DNA from: Candidatus Colenecus caballi
Lineage (GTDB): Bacteria > Bacteroidota > Bacteroidia > Bacteroidales > Bacteroidaceae
Assembly (NCBI GenBank): GCA_018065615.1
Contig: JAGHSY010000014.1
Location: forward strand, 1 to 38,743
Reading direction: 5' to 3'
DNA length: 38,743 bases
The notes beneath the pieces are model-generated. The model ran no database searches, had not been told where the DNA came from, and was given only the letters and a program-made list of their open reading frames with translations. Positions 24,617 to 34,700 of the stretch are shown here, piece after piece (within the stretch, counting starts at the first letter, position 1; every line of letters starts with the position of its first letter). The position numbers were made by a program, and so were the translations under genes.

Positions 24617-25972
24617 ATGGACAAATTGGCAAAGAATTACGTTGAGAGTTTCATGGCGGAGCTTATCGCCAAGAACCCGGGTGAAAAGGAATTCCATCAG
24701 GCCGTTCGTGAGGTCGTGGAAAGTGTTGCTCCTTATATTATGGCAAACCCGTATCTTCTCGACCAGAAGATCATGGAACGTATAGTAGAACCTGAAAGAA
24801 TGATCATGTTCCGCGTTCCCTGGATGGATGACAAAGGTGAGATTCATGTAAACCGCGGTTTCCGCGTTCAGATGAACAGCGCCATAGGCCCGTACAAAGG
24901 CGGTATCCGTTTCCACTCAAGCGTAAATCTGAGCATCATGAAGTTCCTTGCTTTCGAGCAGACTTTCAAGAACAGCCTTACCACTCTGCCTATGGGCGGT
25001 GCAAAGGGCGGTTCTGACTTCAGCCCGCGCGGCAAGTCCGATGCTGAAGTCATGCGTTTCTGCCAGAGCTTCATGAACGAACTCTACCGTCACATCGGAC
25101 CTGACACTGACGTACCTGCAGGTGACATAGGTGTTGGCGGCCGTGAAGTTGGCTTCATGTTCGGCCAGTACAAGAAGCTGCGTGACGAATGGACCGGCAC
25201 ATATACCGGCAAGGGCCAGGGCTGGGGCGGAAGCCTTATGCGTCCTGAAGCTACCGGTTACGGCGCATGCTACTTTGCACAGGCAATGCTTGCCACACGC
25301 GGTCTGACTTTTGAAGGCAAGACTGTTGTGGTATCAGGTTCAGGTAACGTTGCACAGCACGCTGCTGAAAAGGCTATGCGCCTTGGTGCAAAGGTTGTCA
25401 CCCTGTCAGACAGCAACGGTTTCATTTATGATCCGGACGGTTTCACAGAAGAGAAGATCGCTTACGTCAAGCAGCTCAAGAACGTCATCCGCGGCCGTAT
25501 CAAGGAATATGTAAAGCAGTATCCTAACGCACAGTACACTGAAGGCCAGCGTCCATGGGGAATCAAGTGCGACATTGCAATGCCTTGCGCAACCCAGAAC
25601 GAAATCAACGGTGAAGATGCCCAGAAGCTGGTTGACAACGGCTGCTTCTGCGTATGTGAAGGCGCCAACATGCCTACTCTGCCCGAGGCCATTGCAATCT
25701 TCCAGAAGGCCAAGCTGCTCTACTCACCGGGCAAGGCTTCAAATGCCGGCGGTGTTGCAACATCAGGTCTTGAAATGTCACAGAACTCAATGCGTCTCAA
25801 GTGGACTTCAGAAGAGGTCGATGAGAAACTGCACCGCATCATGGCCGATATCCACGAGGCCTGCGTCAAGTACGGTACTGAAGAAGACGGCTACATCAAC
25901 TACGTGAAGGGTGCCAACATTGCAGGCTTCATGAAAGTCGCAAACGCTATGTGTGATCAGGGCTTGGTATAA
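24617..25972 (+). CDS. gdhA: NADP-type glutamate dehydrogenase
   Basis: 451-residue cytosolic enzyme, full length for the hexameric family I. It interconverts 2-oxoglutarate plus ammonia and glutamate. Conserved motifs: GPYKGGIRFH (91-100), catalytic Lys130 in PMGGAKGG, Asp170 in PAGDIGVGGRE, and the nucleotide loop GSGNVA (241-246), which fits NAD(P). Codon use is strongly biased (GGC/GGT, CGT/CGC, AAG), as in highly expressed genes. It has its own strong promoter and a terminator-like hairpin just downstream. Confidence 0.95.
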   Translation: MDKLAKNYVESFMAELIAKNPGEKEFHQAVREVVESVAPYIMANPYLLDQKIMERIVEPERMIMFRVPWMDDKGEIHVNRGFRVQMNSAIGPYKGGIRFHSSVNLSIMKFLAFEQTFKNSLTTLPMGGAKGGSDFSPRGKSDAEVMRFCQSFMNELYRHIGPDTDVPAGDIGVGGREVGFMFGQYKKLRDEWTGTYTGKGQGWGGSLMRPEATGYGACYFAQAMLATRGLTFEGKTVVVSGSGNVAQHAAEKAMRLGAKVVTLSDSNGFIYDPDGFTEEKIAYVKQLKNVIRGRIKEYVKQYPNAQYTEGQRPWGIKCDIAMPCATQNEINGEDAQKLVDNGCFCVCEGANMPTLPEAIAIFQKAKLLYSPGKASNAGGVATSGLEMSQNSMRLKWTSEEVDEKLHRIMADIHEACVKYGTEEDGYINYVKGANIAGFMKVANAMCDQGLV

Positions 25973-25993
25973 TATAAAAAAATAGCGATATTT

Positions 25994-26044
25994 GCCGCTC
26001 TCCTGCTGGACCTTGAAGAACCATCGGGAGGGCGGTAATTTTTA
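25994..26044 (+). terminator. Hairpin after gdhA abutting the next start codon
   Basis: Arms 25995-26005 and 26025-26035 pair over 11 bp including G-U pairs (CCGCTCTCCTG with CGGGAGGGCGG), followed by a TAATTTTTA tract. It ends 6 bp before the ATG of the next gene, so it may act as terminator, attenuator or mRNA-end hairpin. Confidence 0.75.
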
Positions 26045-26050
26045 TTGGAA

Positions 26051-28999
26051 ATGAATTCACAGGAACCGGATTATGACGGACTCATGTCCAGAAGGATCAA
26101 GCGCATTCTTCTGGTCTGCAACAGCTACGACAGTTTTGCCCTTGAGGAGGACGGGCACATTGAGCAGCAGATTGCCCAGGACTATGCTCAGCTGAACATA
26201 AGCAACCCGCCGGACATCTGCCGCGTGGAGACTACGGCCGACGCCCTTGAGATGGCGTCATCGGGCCAGCAGTTCGATCTGGTCATTACCATGTACAATG
26301 TGGGCGAACCGGGCGTGTTTGATTTCTCGGTCAGCATGAAGAAACTGGCTCCGGACACTCCGATTGTCCTGCTGGCCACATTCTCCAAGGAAATATACAA
26401 CCGTATCCGTGACCATGAGCATTCAGCAATAGACTGGTTCTTCTGCTGGAACAATTCATCGGACCTGATCATAGCAATTATCAAGCTGCTTGAGGACCGG
26501 ATGAATGCACAGCATGACATTGAGGAATGCGGCGTGCGTGCAATCCTGCTCATTGAGGATTCAGTCCGATACTATTCCACATACCTGCCGGTTCTCTACA
26601 AGCTGGTGCTCCAGCAGAACAGCGCGGCCATACGTGACACGCTGAATGAGAAGCAGCAGACCATGCGCAAGCGTTCGCGCCCCAAAATCCTCATGGCAAC
26701 CTGTTATGATGAGGCCATTGAACTGTACGAGCGCTACAAGCAGAACATTCTTGGCGTGATATCGGACATAGGTTTTGTGGTGCATAAGGATGACACGCCT
26801 GAAATGGAGAAACTTGATGCCGGCATAGACCTGTGCCATCATATCCATGACGACAATCCCACCATGCCCATACTTATGCAGTCTTCACAGGAGGCCATGC
26901 GTACCGTAGCCGAGCAGCTGGGCTGCGGCTTTGTCGTCAAAAAGTCAAAGACGCTGACTCATGACCTTTCGGAGTACATAGGACGAGAGTTCGGATTCGG
27001 TGATTTTGTGGTCACGGATCCCCAGACTGGTGAGGAACTGCTGCGCGCCAGTGACCTGTACGGTTTTGAAAAGATTATCAAGGAAATATCCGACAGCGAT
27101 TTCCGCCGCCTGTCTGACAAGAACTACATTTCGCGCTGGCTGTTTGCCCGTGGTCTGTTTGCGCTTGGCAAGAAACTGCGTCCGCTGACAATACGTGATG
27201 ACAGCGACCTTCCGGAGATACGCCGCATAAATCTTGCTGTAATCCATGATTTCCGCATAAATCAGGGCGTGGGCGTTGTGGCAAAGTTCAATCCTGAAAA
27301 CTACAATGACACCATACGTTTTGCGCGCCTGGGTGACGGCTCTCTTGGAGGCAAGGCCCGCGGTCTGGCTTTCCTGAACCATATTCTGGTCAAATACGAC
27401 ATGTATGACAAGTATGAGGATGTGCGCATAACCGTACCCCGCACCCTTGTCATCACAACTGATTATTTTGACCGCTTCATTCTGGACAACGGACTCCAGT
27501 ATGTTATCAATTCCGACATTTCCGATGCCGAGATACTGTCAGAATTCGTGGCCTCGTCTCTGCCGCATGACCTGACCGATGCCCTGAAGGTGTTCATCCA
27601 CAATATACGCAAGCCTCTGGCGGTACGTTCGTCTTCAAGACTGGAAGATTCGTATTACCAGCCTTTTGCCGGCGTGTATTCCACATACATGATCCCTCAT
27701 ACCGAGAATGAGGATCAGGAACTGCGCCTTCTCACAAAGGCTATCAAGAGCGTGTATGCATCGGTCTTCTTCTCCAGCTCAAGGGGGTACATACAGGCTA
27801 CGGCCAACGTGATTTCGGAAGAGAAGATGGCAATCATCCTTCAGGAAATATGCGGCAGTGAGGACAGCGGCTATTTCTTCCCCACATTCTCAGGGGTTGC
27901 CCGTTCGCTGAACTTCTACCCCATAGGACATGAGAAGGCCGAAGACGGAATAGTCAAGGTGGCTTTCGGACTTGGTAAGGCCGTTGTTGACGGAGACCAG
28001 GTGCTGCGCTTTTCGCCAAAATACCCCAAGCATGTGCTCCAGACGTCAACTGTCGAGCAGGCAATGACCGAAACGCAGAAATCAATGTTTGCCCTCAACC
28101 TGCAGCCGGACAAGTTCAAGACTTCATTGGACGACAGCGTGAACCTTGAGCGCATTGACGTGGCCGGGTGTGAGAAATTCAGGAATCTGAAATATGTGGC
28201 ATCGACCTGGGACATGGAGAACCAGCGTCTTGTGGATTCCACCTATCCGCAGGGACCGCGCTTCATAACATTCTCTCAGATGCTCAAGTACAAGACGTTC
28301 CCCCTGCCGGAAATTGTATCGGATCTTCTTGAAATAGCCCAGAAGGAAATGAAATGCGGTGTCGAGATAGAATTCGCGGCAGACCTGGACCGTGGCGGAA
28401 AGCCCAAACTTCCAAAATTCAACGTGCTGCAGGTCAGACCGATATCTGTTGACAGCCGCAATGCGGAAGTCAGTTGGGATGAGGTCGATATGACTGACCC
28501 CATGATAGTGTCGGACAGTGCACTTGGAATGGGCTGGATCAAAGGCGTCACAGATGTCATCTATCTGAAGAAGGACACCTTTGACACGCAGAAGACTGTT
28601 GAAATGGCCGTACAGCTTAAGGCGTTGAATCTCAAGATGCGCAATTCCGGTAAGGGATATGTTCTTGTCGGGTTCGGACGCTGGGGCAGCAGCATTCCGT
28701 CATTGGGCGTTCCGGTGCAGTGGAGCGACATTTCCGAGGCAAAGGTCATTGTGGAATGCAGCCTTGAGAACTTCCGTGTGGATCCCAGCCAGGGCACGCA
28801 TTTCTTCCAGAATCTGACGTCATTCAATGCGGGCTACATCAATGTCGATCCGTTCGGCAACAGCACCCATGTCATGGATTTCTCAATCCTTGATGTCATG
28901 CCGGCGGTCGAGGAGACGGATTTCCTGCGTCATGTGCGTTTTGACAGAGAACTTGAAATATGTATAGACGGCCGGAACAGCAAGGCCCTGATAAAATGA
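26051..28999 (+). CDS. Receiver-domain protein fused to a PEP-synthase-type ATP/pyruvate-binding domain
   Basis: 982 residues. Two response-regulator-like domains come first. In domain 1 (about 15-150) the phospho-acceptor position is Met81 (DLVITM), so it is degenerate. Domain 2 (about 160-310) keeps Glu169-Asp170, a candidate acceptor Asp239 (GVISDIGF) and Lys297/298. Residues about 425-790 match the PPDK/PEP-synthase N-terminal ATP-binding domain (LGGKARGL, PLAVRSSSRLEDS, FAGVYSTY, ending VLQVRPIS). The swivelling phosphohistidine domain and the C-terminal PEP/pyruvate barrel of true PEP synthases are missing; a C-terminal region of about 180 residues (GYVLVGFGRWGSS) replaces them. Start is ATG 26051; TTG 26045 is in frame. 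cstA follows by 7 bp. It is unlikely to be a complete PEP synthase; a phosphotransfer regulator is my inference. Confidence 0.8.
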   Translation: MNSQEPDYDGLMSRRIKRILLVCNSYDSFALEEDGHIEQQIAQDYAQLNISNPPDICRVETTADALEMASSGQQFDLVITMYNVGEPGVFDFSVSMKKLAPDTPIVLLATFSKEIYNRIRDHEHSAIDWFFCWNNSSDLIIAIIKLLEDRMNAQHDIEECGVRAILLIEDSVRYYSTYLPVLYKLVLQQNSAAIRDTLNEKQQTMRKRSRPKILMATCYDEAIELYERYKQNILGVISDIGFVVHKDDTPEMEKLDAGIDLCHHIHDDNPTMPILMQSSQEAMRTVAEQLGCGFVVKKSKTLTHDLSEYIGREFGFGDFVVTDPQTGEELLRASDLYGFEKIIKEISDSDFRRLSDKNYISRWLFARGLFALGKKLRPLTIRDDSDLPEIRRINLAVIHDFRINQGVGVVAKFNPENYNDTIRFARLGDGSLGGKARGLAFLNHILVKYDMYDKYEDVRITVPRTLVITTDYFDRFILDNGLQYVINSDISDAEILSEFVASSLPHDLTDALKVFIHNIRKPLAVRSSSRLEDSYYQPFAGVYSTYMIPHTENEDQELRLLTKAIKSVYASVFFSSSRGYIQATANVISEEKMAIILQEICGSEDSGYFFPTFSGVARSLNFYPIGHEKAEDGIVKVAFGLGKAVVDGDQVLRFSPKYPKHVLQTSTVEQAMTETQKSMFALNLQPDKFKTSLDDSVNLERIDVAGCEKFRNLKYVASTWDMENQRLVDSTYPQGPRFITFSQMLKYKTFPLPEIVSDLLEIAQKEMKCGVEIEFAADLDRGGKPKLPKFNVLQVRPISVDSRNAEVSWDEVDMTDPMIVSDSALGMGWIKGVTDVIYLKKDTFDTQKTVEMAVQLKALNLKMRNSGKGYVLVGFGRWGSSIPSLGVPVQWSDISEAKVIVECSLENFRVDPSQGTHFFQNLTSFNAGYINVDPFGNSTHVMDFSILDVMPAVEETDFLRHVRFDRELEICIDGRNSKALIK

Positions 29000-29006
29000 T
29001 ATTGTT

Positions 29007-30431
29007 ATGGTAACATTTGCAATAGCTTTGGTAGTCCTGATTCTGGGCTACGTGTTCTACGGGAAATTCATTGAACGCTTTTTCGGGGCCGATGAAAACA
29101 GACCGGTCCCGTCCCAGACAATGGCGGACGGTGTGGACTACATTGCAATGCCGGCATGGAAGGCATACATGATCCAGTTCCTGAACATTGCCGGACTTGG
29201 TCCCATTTTCGGTGCCATCATGGGCGCCAAGTACGGCACGGCATCGTACCTGTGGATAGTGCTGGGTACCATTTTCGCCGGCAGCGTGCATGATTACCTG
29301 TCAGGCATGGTATCGCTCAGACATGGTGGCGAGAGCCTGCCTGAGCTGGTAGGACGCTATCTTGGCGACAACATAAAGAAGGTGTTCACAATATTCACAA
29401 TGCTGCTCCTCATTCTGGTGACAGCCGTGTTCGTGTCACAGCCGGCAGACCTGCTGGATTCCCTGACAGGCGGCTCGATTGGCGTGATATGGTGGATTGT
29501 GATAATTTTCGCATATTATTTCATTGCCACCCTGTTCCCCATAGACAAGATTATAGGCAAGCTGTATCCGATCTTCGGTGCAGCCCTGCTGTTCATGGCG
29601 TTCGGCATTATGATTTCGCTGTTCATAAGACATCCGCAGCTTCCTGAAATGTGGAACGGCTTTGGCACAAAGTACGAATCGAATCCAATATTCCCCATGA
29701 TGTTCGTGTCAATTGCCTGCGGAGCCATAAGCGGTTTCCATGCCACGCAGTCCCCTCTTATGGCCCGATGCCTGACTGATGAGAAAAAGGGCCGTACGGT
29801 GTTCTATGGGGCAATGATTTCTGAAGGAATAGTTGCACTTGTATGGGCTGCAGCGGCTACTGCATATTTCGGCGAAAATGGTGCTGACGCTTCGGCCGCT
29901 CAGATTGTGATGGAGATTTCCAAGACATGGCTGGGCAAACTGGGAGGCGTGCTTGCCGTACTTGGCGTGGTTGCAGCTCCGGTTTCGACAGGCGATACAG
30001 CCCTTCGCTCGGCCCGTCTCATTGTGGCCGACTTCTTCAACATGAAACAGAAGACAGTCCGCAGCCGTTTGGTGGTTTCCATCCCCATTGTCATTGTGAC
30101 TCTTATATTCCTGTTCTACAGCCTTCGTGACAAGGAAGGGTTCAATGTCATATGGCGCTATTTCGCCTGGTCCAACCAGACGCTGTCAGTATTCACCCTT
30201 TGGGCTCTGACCGTATATTTCGAACGTAGGGGAAAGAACCTTCTTGTAACCATGATTCCGGCTCTGTTCATGACATTCGTGACATCGGTCTATATCCTTC
30301 TTGCGAAGGAGGGGCTGGAACTGCCGCCTGTCCTTGCCTATTCTCTTGGAGGCGCTTTCACCGTTTTCATCTGGATGGTGTTCATGCAGTGGCGTTACCA
30401 TTTCCGTAAGGGCGATTTGAAAGCACGTTAA
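29007..30431 (+). CDS. cstA: Carbon starvation protein CstA, pyruvate/peptide transporter
   Basis: 474-residue integral membrane protein with about 12-13 hydrophobic helices. CstA hallmarks: MPAWKAYMIQFLNIAGLGPIFGAIMGA split across a turn, FAGSVHDYLSGMVSLRHGG, and SGFHATQSPLMARCL. It is shorter than E. coli CstA (about 700 residues) and matches the compact Bacteroidetes form. CstA proteins import pyruvate (some also peptides) during carbon limitation. It begins 7 bp after the receiver/PEP-synthase-like gene, so the two are one operon, which suggests a shared link to pyruvate. Confidence 0.93.
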   Translation: MVTFAIALVVLILGYVFYGKFIERFFGADENRPVPSQTMADGVDYIAMPAWKAYMIQFLNIAGLGPIFGAIMGAKYGTASYLWIVLGTIFAGSVHDYLSGMVSLRHGGESLPELVGRYLGDNIKKVFTIFTMLLLILVTAVFVSQPADLLDSLTGGSIGVIWWIVIIFAYYFIATLFPIDKIIGKLYPIFGAALLFMAFGIMISLFIRHPQLPEMWNGFGTKYESNPIFPMMFVSIACGAISGFHATQSPLMARCLTDEKKGRTVFYGAMISEGIVALVWAAAATAYFGENGADASAAQIVMEISKTWLGKLGGVLAVLGVVAAPVSTGDTALRSARLIVADFFNMKQKTVRSRLVVSIPIVIVTLIFLFYSLRDKEGFNVIWRYFAWSNQTLSVFTLWALTVYFERRGKNLLVTMIPALFMTFVTSVYILLAKEGLELPPVLAYSLGGAFTVFIWMVFMQWRYHFRKGDLKAR

Positions 30432-30456
30432 AAACTATCAAATTGCTAAGCTGACT

Positions 30457-30489
30457 TTGCAATAAAGCCGATTTATTTGCCTAACTTTG
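30457..30489 (+). promoter_or_regulatory. Promoter for the AAA ATPase gene
   Basis: TTTG (30457-30460), 21 bp, then TAACTTTG (30482-30489), both consensus. Predicted start about 30493. A small ATTGC/GCAAT inverted repeat (about 30443-30464) overlaps the -33 box. Confidence 0.7.
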
Positions 30490-30526
30490 CGGTCCGTGTA
30501 CAAATATGTACGCGGACGCGTATTTT

Positions 30527-31705
30527 ATGGAACAGTTTTTCAGAACCCACGATTATCTCATAGAGCACCTGCAGGCTTCCGTAAGGCGTGACCTTATGGA
30601 TGAGATTGACTGGTCCCAGCGCCTGATAGGCATCAAGGGGACACGTGGAGTGGGCAAGACCACGTTCCTTCTTCAGTACGCAAAGGAAAAGTTCGGACGC
30701 GACCGTTCATGTCTGTACATCAACATGAACAATTTCTATTTCCAGGGCCGCGGCATTGCGGAATTTGCAGGTGAATTCCACAAGATAGGCGGCAAGGTGC
30801 TGCTCATTGACCAGGTGTTCAAGCATCCGGACTGGAGCAAGGAACTGCGCAAGTGCTATGACACGTATCCTGACCTGAAAATTGTTTTCACAGGCTCATC
30901 TGTCATGCGCCTGAAAGAAGAGAATCCGGAACTTAACGGAATTGTAAGTTCATACAATCTGCGCGGCTTCTCTTTCCGCGAATTCCTGAATTTGAAGGCC
31001 GGCACTTCAATCCGTGCTTACCGTCTGGATGATATTCTTGCAAACCATCAGCAGATTGCACGTGATATCCTTTCTACGGTTTGTCCATCGGACTATTTCC
31101 AGGATTACATACACCACGGCTTCTATCCGTTCTTCCTGCAGCAGAGAAACTTTTCTGAGAATCTGCTCAAGACCATGAACATGATGATGGAGGTCGATAT
31201 CCTGCTCATCAAGCAGATTGACCTGAAGTATCTGGCCAAGATCAAGAAACTGTTCTACCTGATGGCTTCATCGGGCACGCAGGCGCCTAATGTCAGCCAG
31301 CTGGCAATAGAGACCGACACGTCACGTGCTACGGTCATGAACTACATCAAGTATCTGGCCGATGCCCGTCTCATCAACATGGTATATGCCAAGGGTGACA
31401 GTTTCCCGAAGAAACCGTGCCGTGTCCTTATGCACAATTCAAACCTGATATACACAATATATCCGCCCCGTCAGGACCGTCAGGATATCATTGACACATT
31501 CTTTGTGAATGCCATGTGGAAGGACCATGTGGTTCACAAGGGTCTGAAGGGCTGGTCTTTCCTGGTTGACGGAACCCGCAACTTCAAGGTAATGACCGCT
31601 CAGGGCAGGACAAAGCTCCAGCCGGATTCGTACTATGCCGTTGACGGGCTGGAAATAGGATATGACAATGTCATTCCGTTGTGGATGTTCGGCCTGCTTT
31701 ATTGA
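30527..31705 (+). CDS. AAA-type ATP-binding protein (DUF4143-like) with altered Walker B
   Basis: 392 residues from ATG 30527 (MEQFFRTHDYL); an in-frame ATG at 30506 adds seven residues and is also possible given the promoter. Walker A GTRGVGKT is at 38-45. Walker B reads VLLIDQ (Asp95, Gln96), where relatives usually have DE. Sensor 1 is in KIVFTGSS (about 130-137). The C-terminal half holds a winged-helix-like stretch (VSQLAIETDTSRATVMNYIKYL) and a nuclease-like region as in DUF4143 proteins. Role unknown; this family is common in Bacteroides. nifJ starts 33 bp downstream with no terminator between. Confidence 0.8.
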   Translation: MEQFFRTHDYLIEHLQASVRRDLMDEIDWSQRLIGIKGTRGVGKTTFLLQYAKEKFGRDRSCLYINMNNFYFQGRGIAEFAGEFHKIGGKVLLIDQVFKHPDWSKELRKCYDTYPDLKIVFTGSSVMRLKEENPELNGIVSSYNLRGFSFREFLNLKAGTSIRAYRLDDILANHQQIARDILSTVCPSDYFQDYIHHGFYPFFLQQRNFSENLLKTMNMMMEVDILLIKQIDLKYLAKIKKLFYLMASSGTQAPNVSQLAIETDTSRATVMNYIKYLADARLINMVYAKGDSFPKKPCRVLMHNSNLIYTIYPPRQDRQDIIDTFFVNAMWKDHVVHKGLKGWSFLVDGTRNFKVMTAQGRTKLQPDSYYAVDGLEIGYDNVIPLWMFGLLY

Positions 31706-31725
31706 AATTGAGAGCTTTTACAAAA

Positions 31726-31733
31726 TACATTTG
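31726..31733 (+). promoter_or_regulatory. Possible -7 box directly before nifJ
   Basis: TACATTTG matches TAnnTTTG and ends 5 bp before ATG 31739; an ATTG 21 bp upstream (31701-31704) is a partial -33. If used, the mRNA would be nearly leaderless. It may be a chance match. Confidence 0.35.
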
Positions 31734-31738
31734 AAACT

Positions 31739-34700
31739 ATGGCAAAGAAATTTATCACATGTGATGGTAACGAGGCTGCAGCTCATGTAAGCTACATGTT
31801 CTCCGAGGTAGCCGCAATCTACCCCATCACCCCGTCATCACCAATGGCGGAGCACGTTGACGAGTGGGCAGCCCGCGGTCGCAAGAACCTGTGGGGCCAG
31901 ACCGTCTCAGTTCAGGAAATGCAGTCTGAGGCCGGCGCAGCCGGTGCAGTACACGGTTCACTTCAGGCAGGTGCCCTGACAACCACATTCACTGCATCGC
32001 AGGGCCTGCTCCTTATGATTCCTAACATGTACAAGATTGCAGGTGAACTGATTCCCTGCGTGTTCGATGTATCGGCACGTACGCTTGCCAGCCACTCACT
32101 CTGCATATTCGGTGACCATCAGGACGTAATGGCATGCCGCCAGACCGGTTTCGCCATGTTCTGCGAAGGTTCAGTTCAGGAAGTCATGGACCTGACAGCA
32201 GTTGCACACCTGTCAACTCTGGAGACATGCGTTCCTTTCGTGAACTTCTTTGACGGTTTCCGTACATCACATGAGTACCACAAGATTGAGGTTATGGACC
32301 AGGAGGCTATCCGTCCGCTGGTCAAGGAAGAGTACATCAAGCGCTTCCGTGACCGTGCCCTTAGCCCTGAACGTCCTGTCACACGCGGTACCGCCGAGAA
32401 TCCTGAAACATTCTTCACACACCGTGAAGCCTGCAACCAGTACTATGACAGCGTACCTGAAGTTGTAGAGAAGTATCTGGGTGAGATCTCAAAGATCACC
32501 GGCCGCGAATACCATCTGTTCTCATACTACGGCGCCAAGGATGCAGACCGCATGATCATTCTCATGGGTTCCGCTACCGATGCCGCCCGCGAGGCCATCG
32601 ACTATCTGAACGGGGGCGGTCAGAAGGTAGGTATGATTTCAGTTCATCTGTATCGTCCTTTCTCAGTCAAGCACCTGCTTGCTTCAGTTCCTGCAACTGT
32701 AAAGCGCATTGCTGTTCTTGACCGTACAAAGGAACCCGGTGCAGACGGCGAACCTCTGTACCTTGATGTAAAGGCTGCTTACTACGATGCTAAGGAACGT
32801 CCTCTCATCGTTGGCGGCCGTTACGGTCTGGGTTCACATGACACCACTCCCGCACAGATCATCAGCGTATTCAACAACCTGGCTATGCCGGAGCCCAAGA
32901 ACCACTTCACCGTGGGTATTACCGATGACGTAACCTTCACTTCACTTCCTGAAGTTGAGGAAATCGCACTGGGCGGTGAAGGCATGTTCCAGGCAAAGTT
33001 CTACGGCCTTGGCGCTGACGGTACCGTAGGTGCCAACAAGAATTCTGTCAAGATTATCGGTGACAACACCGACAAGTATTGCCAGGCATACTTCTCATAC
33101 GACTCGAAGAAGTCAGGCGGTTTCACCTGCTCACACCTGCGTTTCGGTGACACCCCCATACGTTCAACATACCTTGTAACCACTCCTAACTTCGTTGCAT
33201 GCCACGTTCAGGCTTACCTGCACATGTACGACGTTACACGCGGTCTGCAGAAGAACGGCACATTCCTGCTGAACACCATCTTTGAAGGTCAGGAACTTGC
33301 CAACTTCATCCCCAACAAGGTGAAGCGCTATTTTGCACAGAACAACATTACGGTATATACCATCAACGCAACAAAGATTGCACAGGAAATCGGTCTTGGC
33401 AACCGTACCAATACCATTCTCCAGTCTGCATTCTTCCGCATTACAGGTGTCATTCCTGTAGAGCTTGCCGTTGAGAAGATGAAGGCTGCCATTGTCAAGT
33501 CCTACGGCTCAAAGGGTCAGGACGTTGTAGATCTGAACTACGCAGCCGTTGACCGTGGCGGTGAATACAAGCAGTTTGCTGTAGATCCCGCATGGGCAAA
33601 CCTGAAGGACGATGCCGAAAAGCAGGACGATGCTCCCGCATTCGTAAAGCAGCTTGTACGTCCCATCAACGCACAGGCCGGTGACCTGCTCAAGGTCAGT
33701 GACTTCGTTAACAACAACACCGTTGACGGTACCTGGATGGTCGGCACAGCCGCATATGAAAAGCGCGGTGTCGAAGCATTCGTTCCCGTATGGAACAAGG
33801 ACAACTGCATACAGTGCAACCAGTGCGCATACATCTGTCCTCACGCTGCCATCCGTCCGTTCGTTCTGACAAATGACGAACTTGCCGGCTTTGAGAATCT
33901 GGACAACATCGAAATGAAGGCTCCTGCAGCAATGAAGGGCATGCACTTCGTTATCGAACCGTCAGTCCTTGACTGCCTTGGCTGCGGCAACTGCGCCGAC
34001 ATCTGCCCGGGTAATCCGAAACTTGGCAAGGCTCTCACCATGGTACCGTTCAACCCCGATGCAGCCGACATGAAGAAGATGGCCGCTGACTGGGACAAGC
34101 TGGTCAAGGTTCCTTCAAAGCAGAATCTGGTTGACATCAAGCAGAACGTAAAGAACTCACAGTTCGCACAGCCTCTGTTCGAATTCTCAGGCGCATGCTC
34201 AGGCTGCGGTGAGACTCCTTACGTCAAACTTATATCACAGCTGTTCGGTGACCGTCAGATGATTGCCTACGCAACAGGCTGCTCATCGATCTATTCAGCA
34301 TCAATTCCTTCAACACCTTATACAAAGAACGAAAAGGGTCAGGGTCCTGTATTCAACAACTCGCTGTTTGAGGACTTCTGCGAATTCGGCCTTGGTATGG
34401 CTCTTGGCAACAAGAAGATGAAGGAACGCATTTCAGTCCTTCTGGCCGATGCAACTTCACACGAGCAGTGCCCCGCAGAATTCAAGGCTCTGGCACAGGA
34501 GTGGATTGCAAACAAGGACGATGCAGACAAGACCAAGGAGATTGCTCCGAAGCTCAAGGAATACATTGCCGGAGGTGCAAATGCAGGTTGCCCGACCTGC
34601 AAGGAACTGCAGACTCTTGACCACTACCTGGTAAAGCGTTCACAGTGGATCATCGGCGGTGACGGCGCTTCATACGATATAGGTTACGGCGGTCTTGACC

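Noticed and set aside
24449..24916. 155-codon minus-strand frame over the gdhA promoter and start
   Set aside because: It overlaps the gdhA coding start and its best-matching promoter; no family resemblance.
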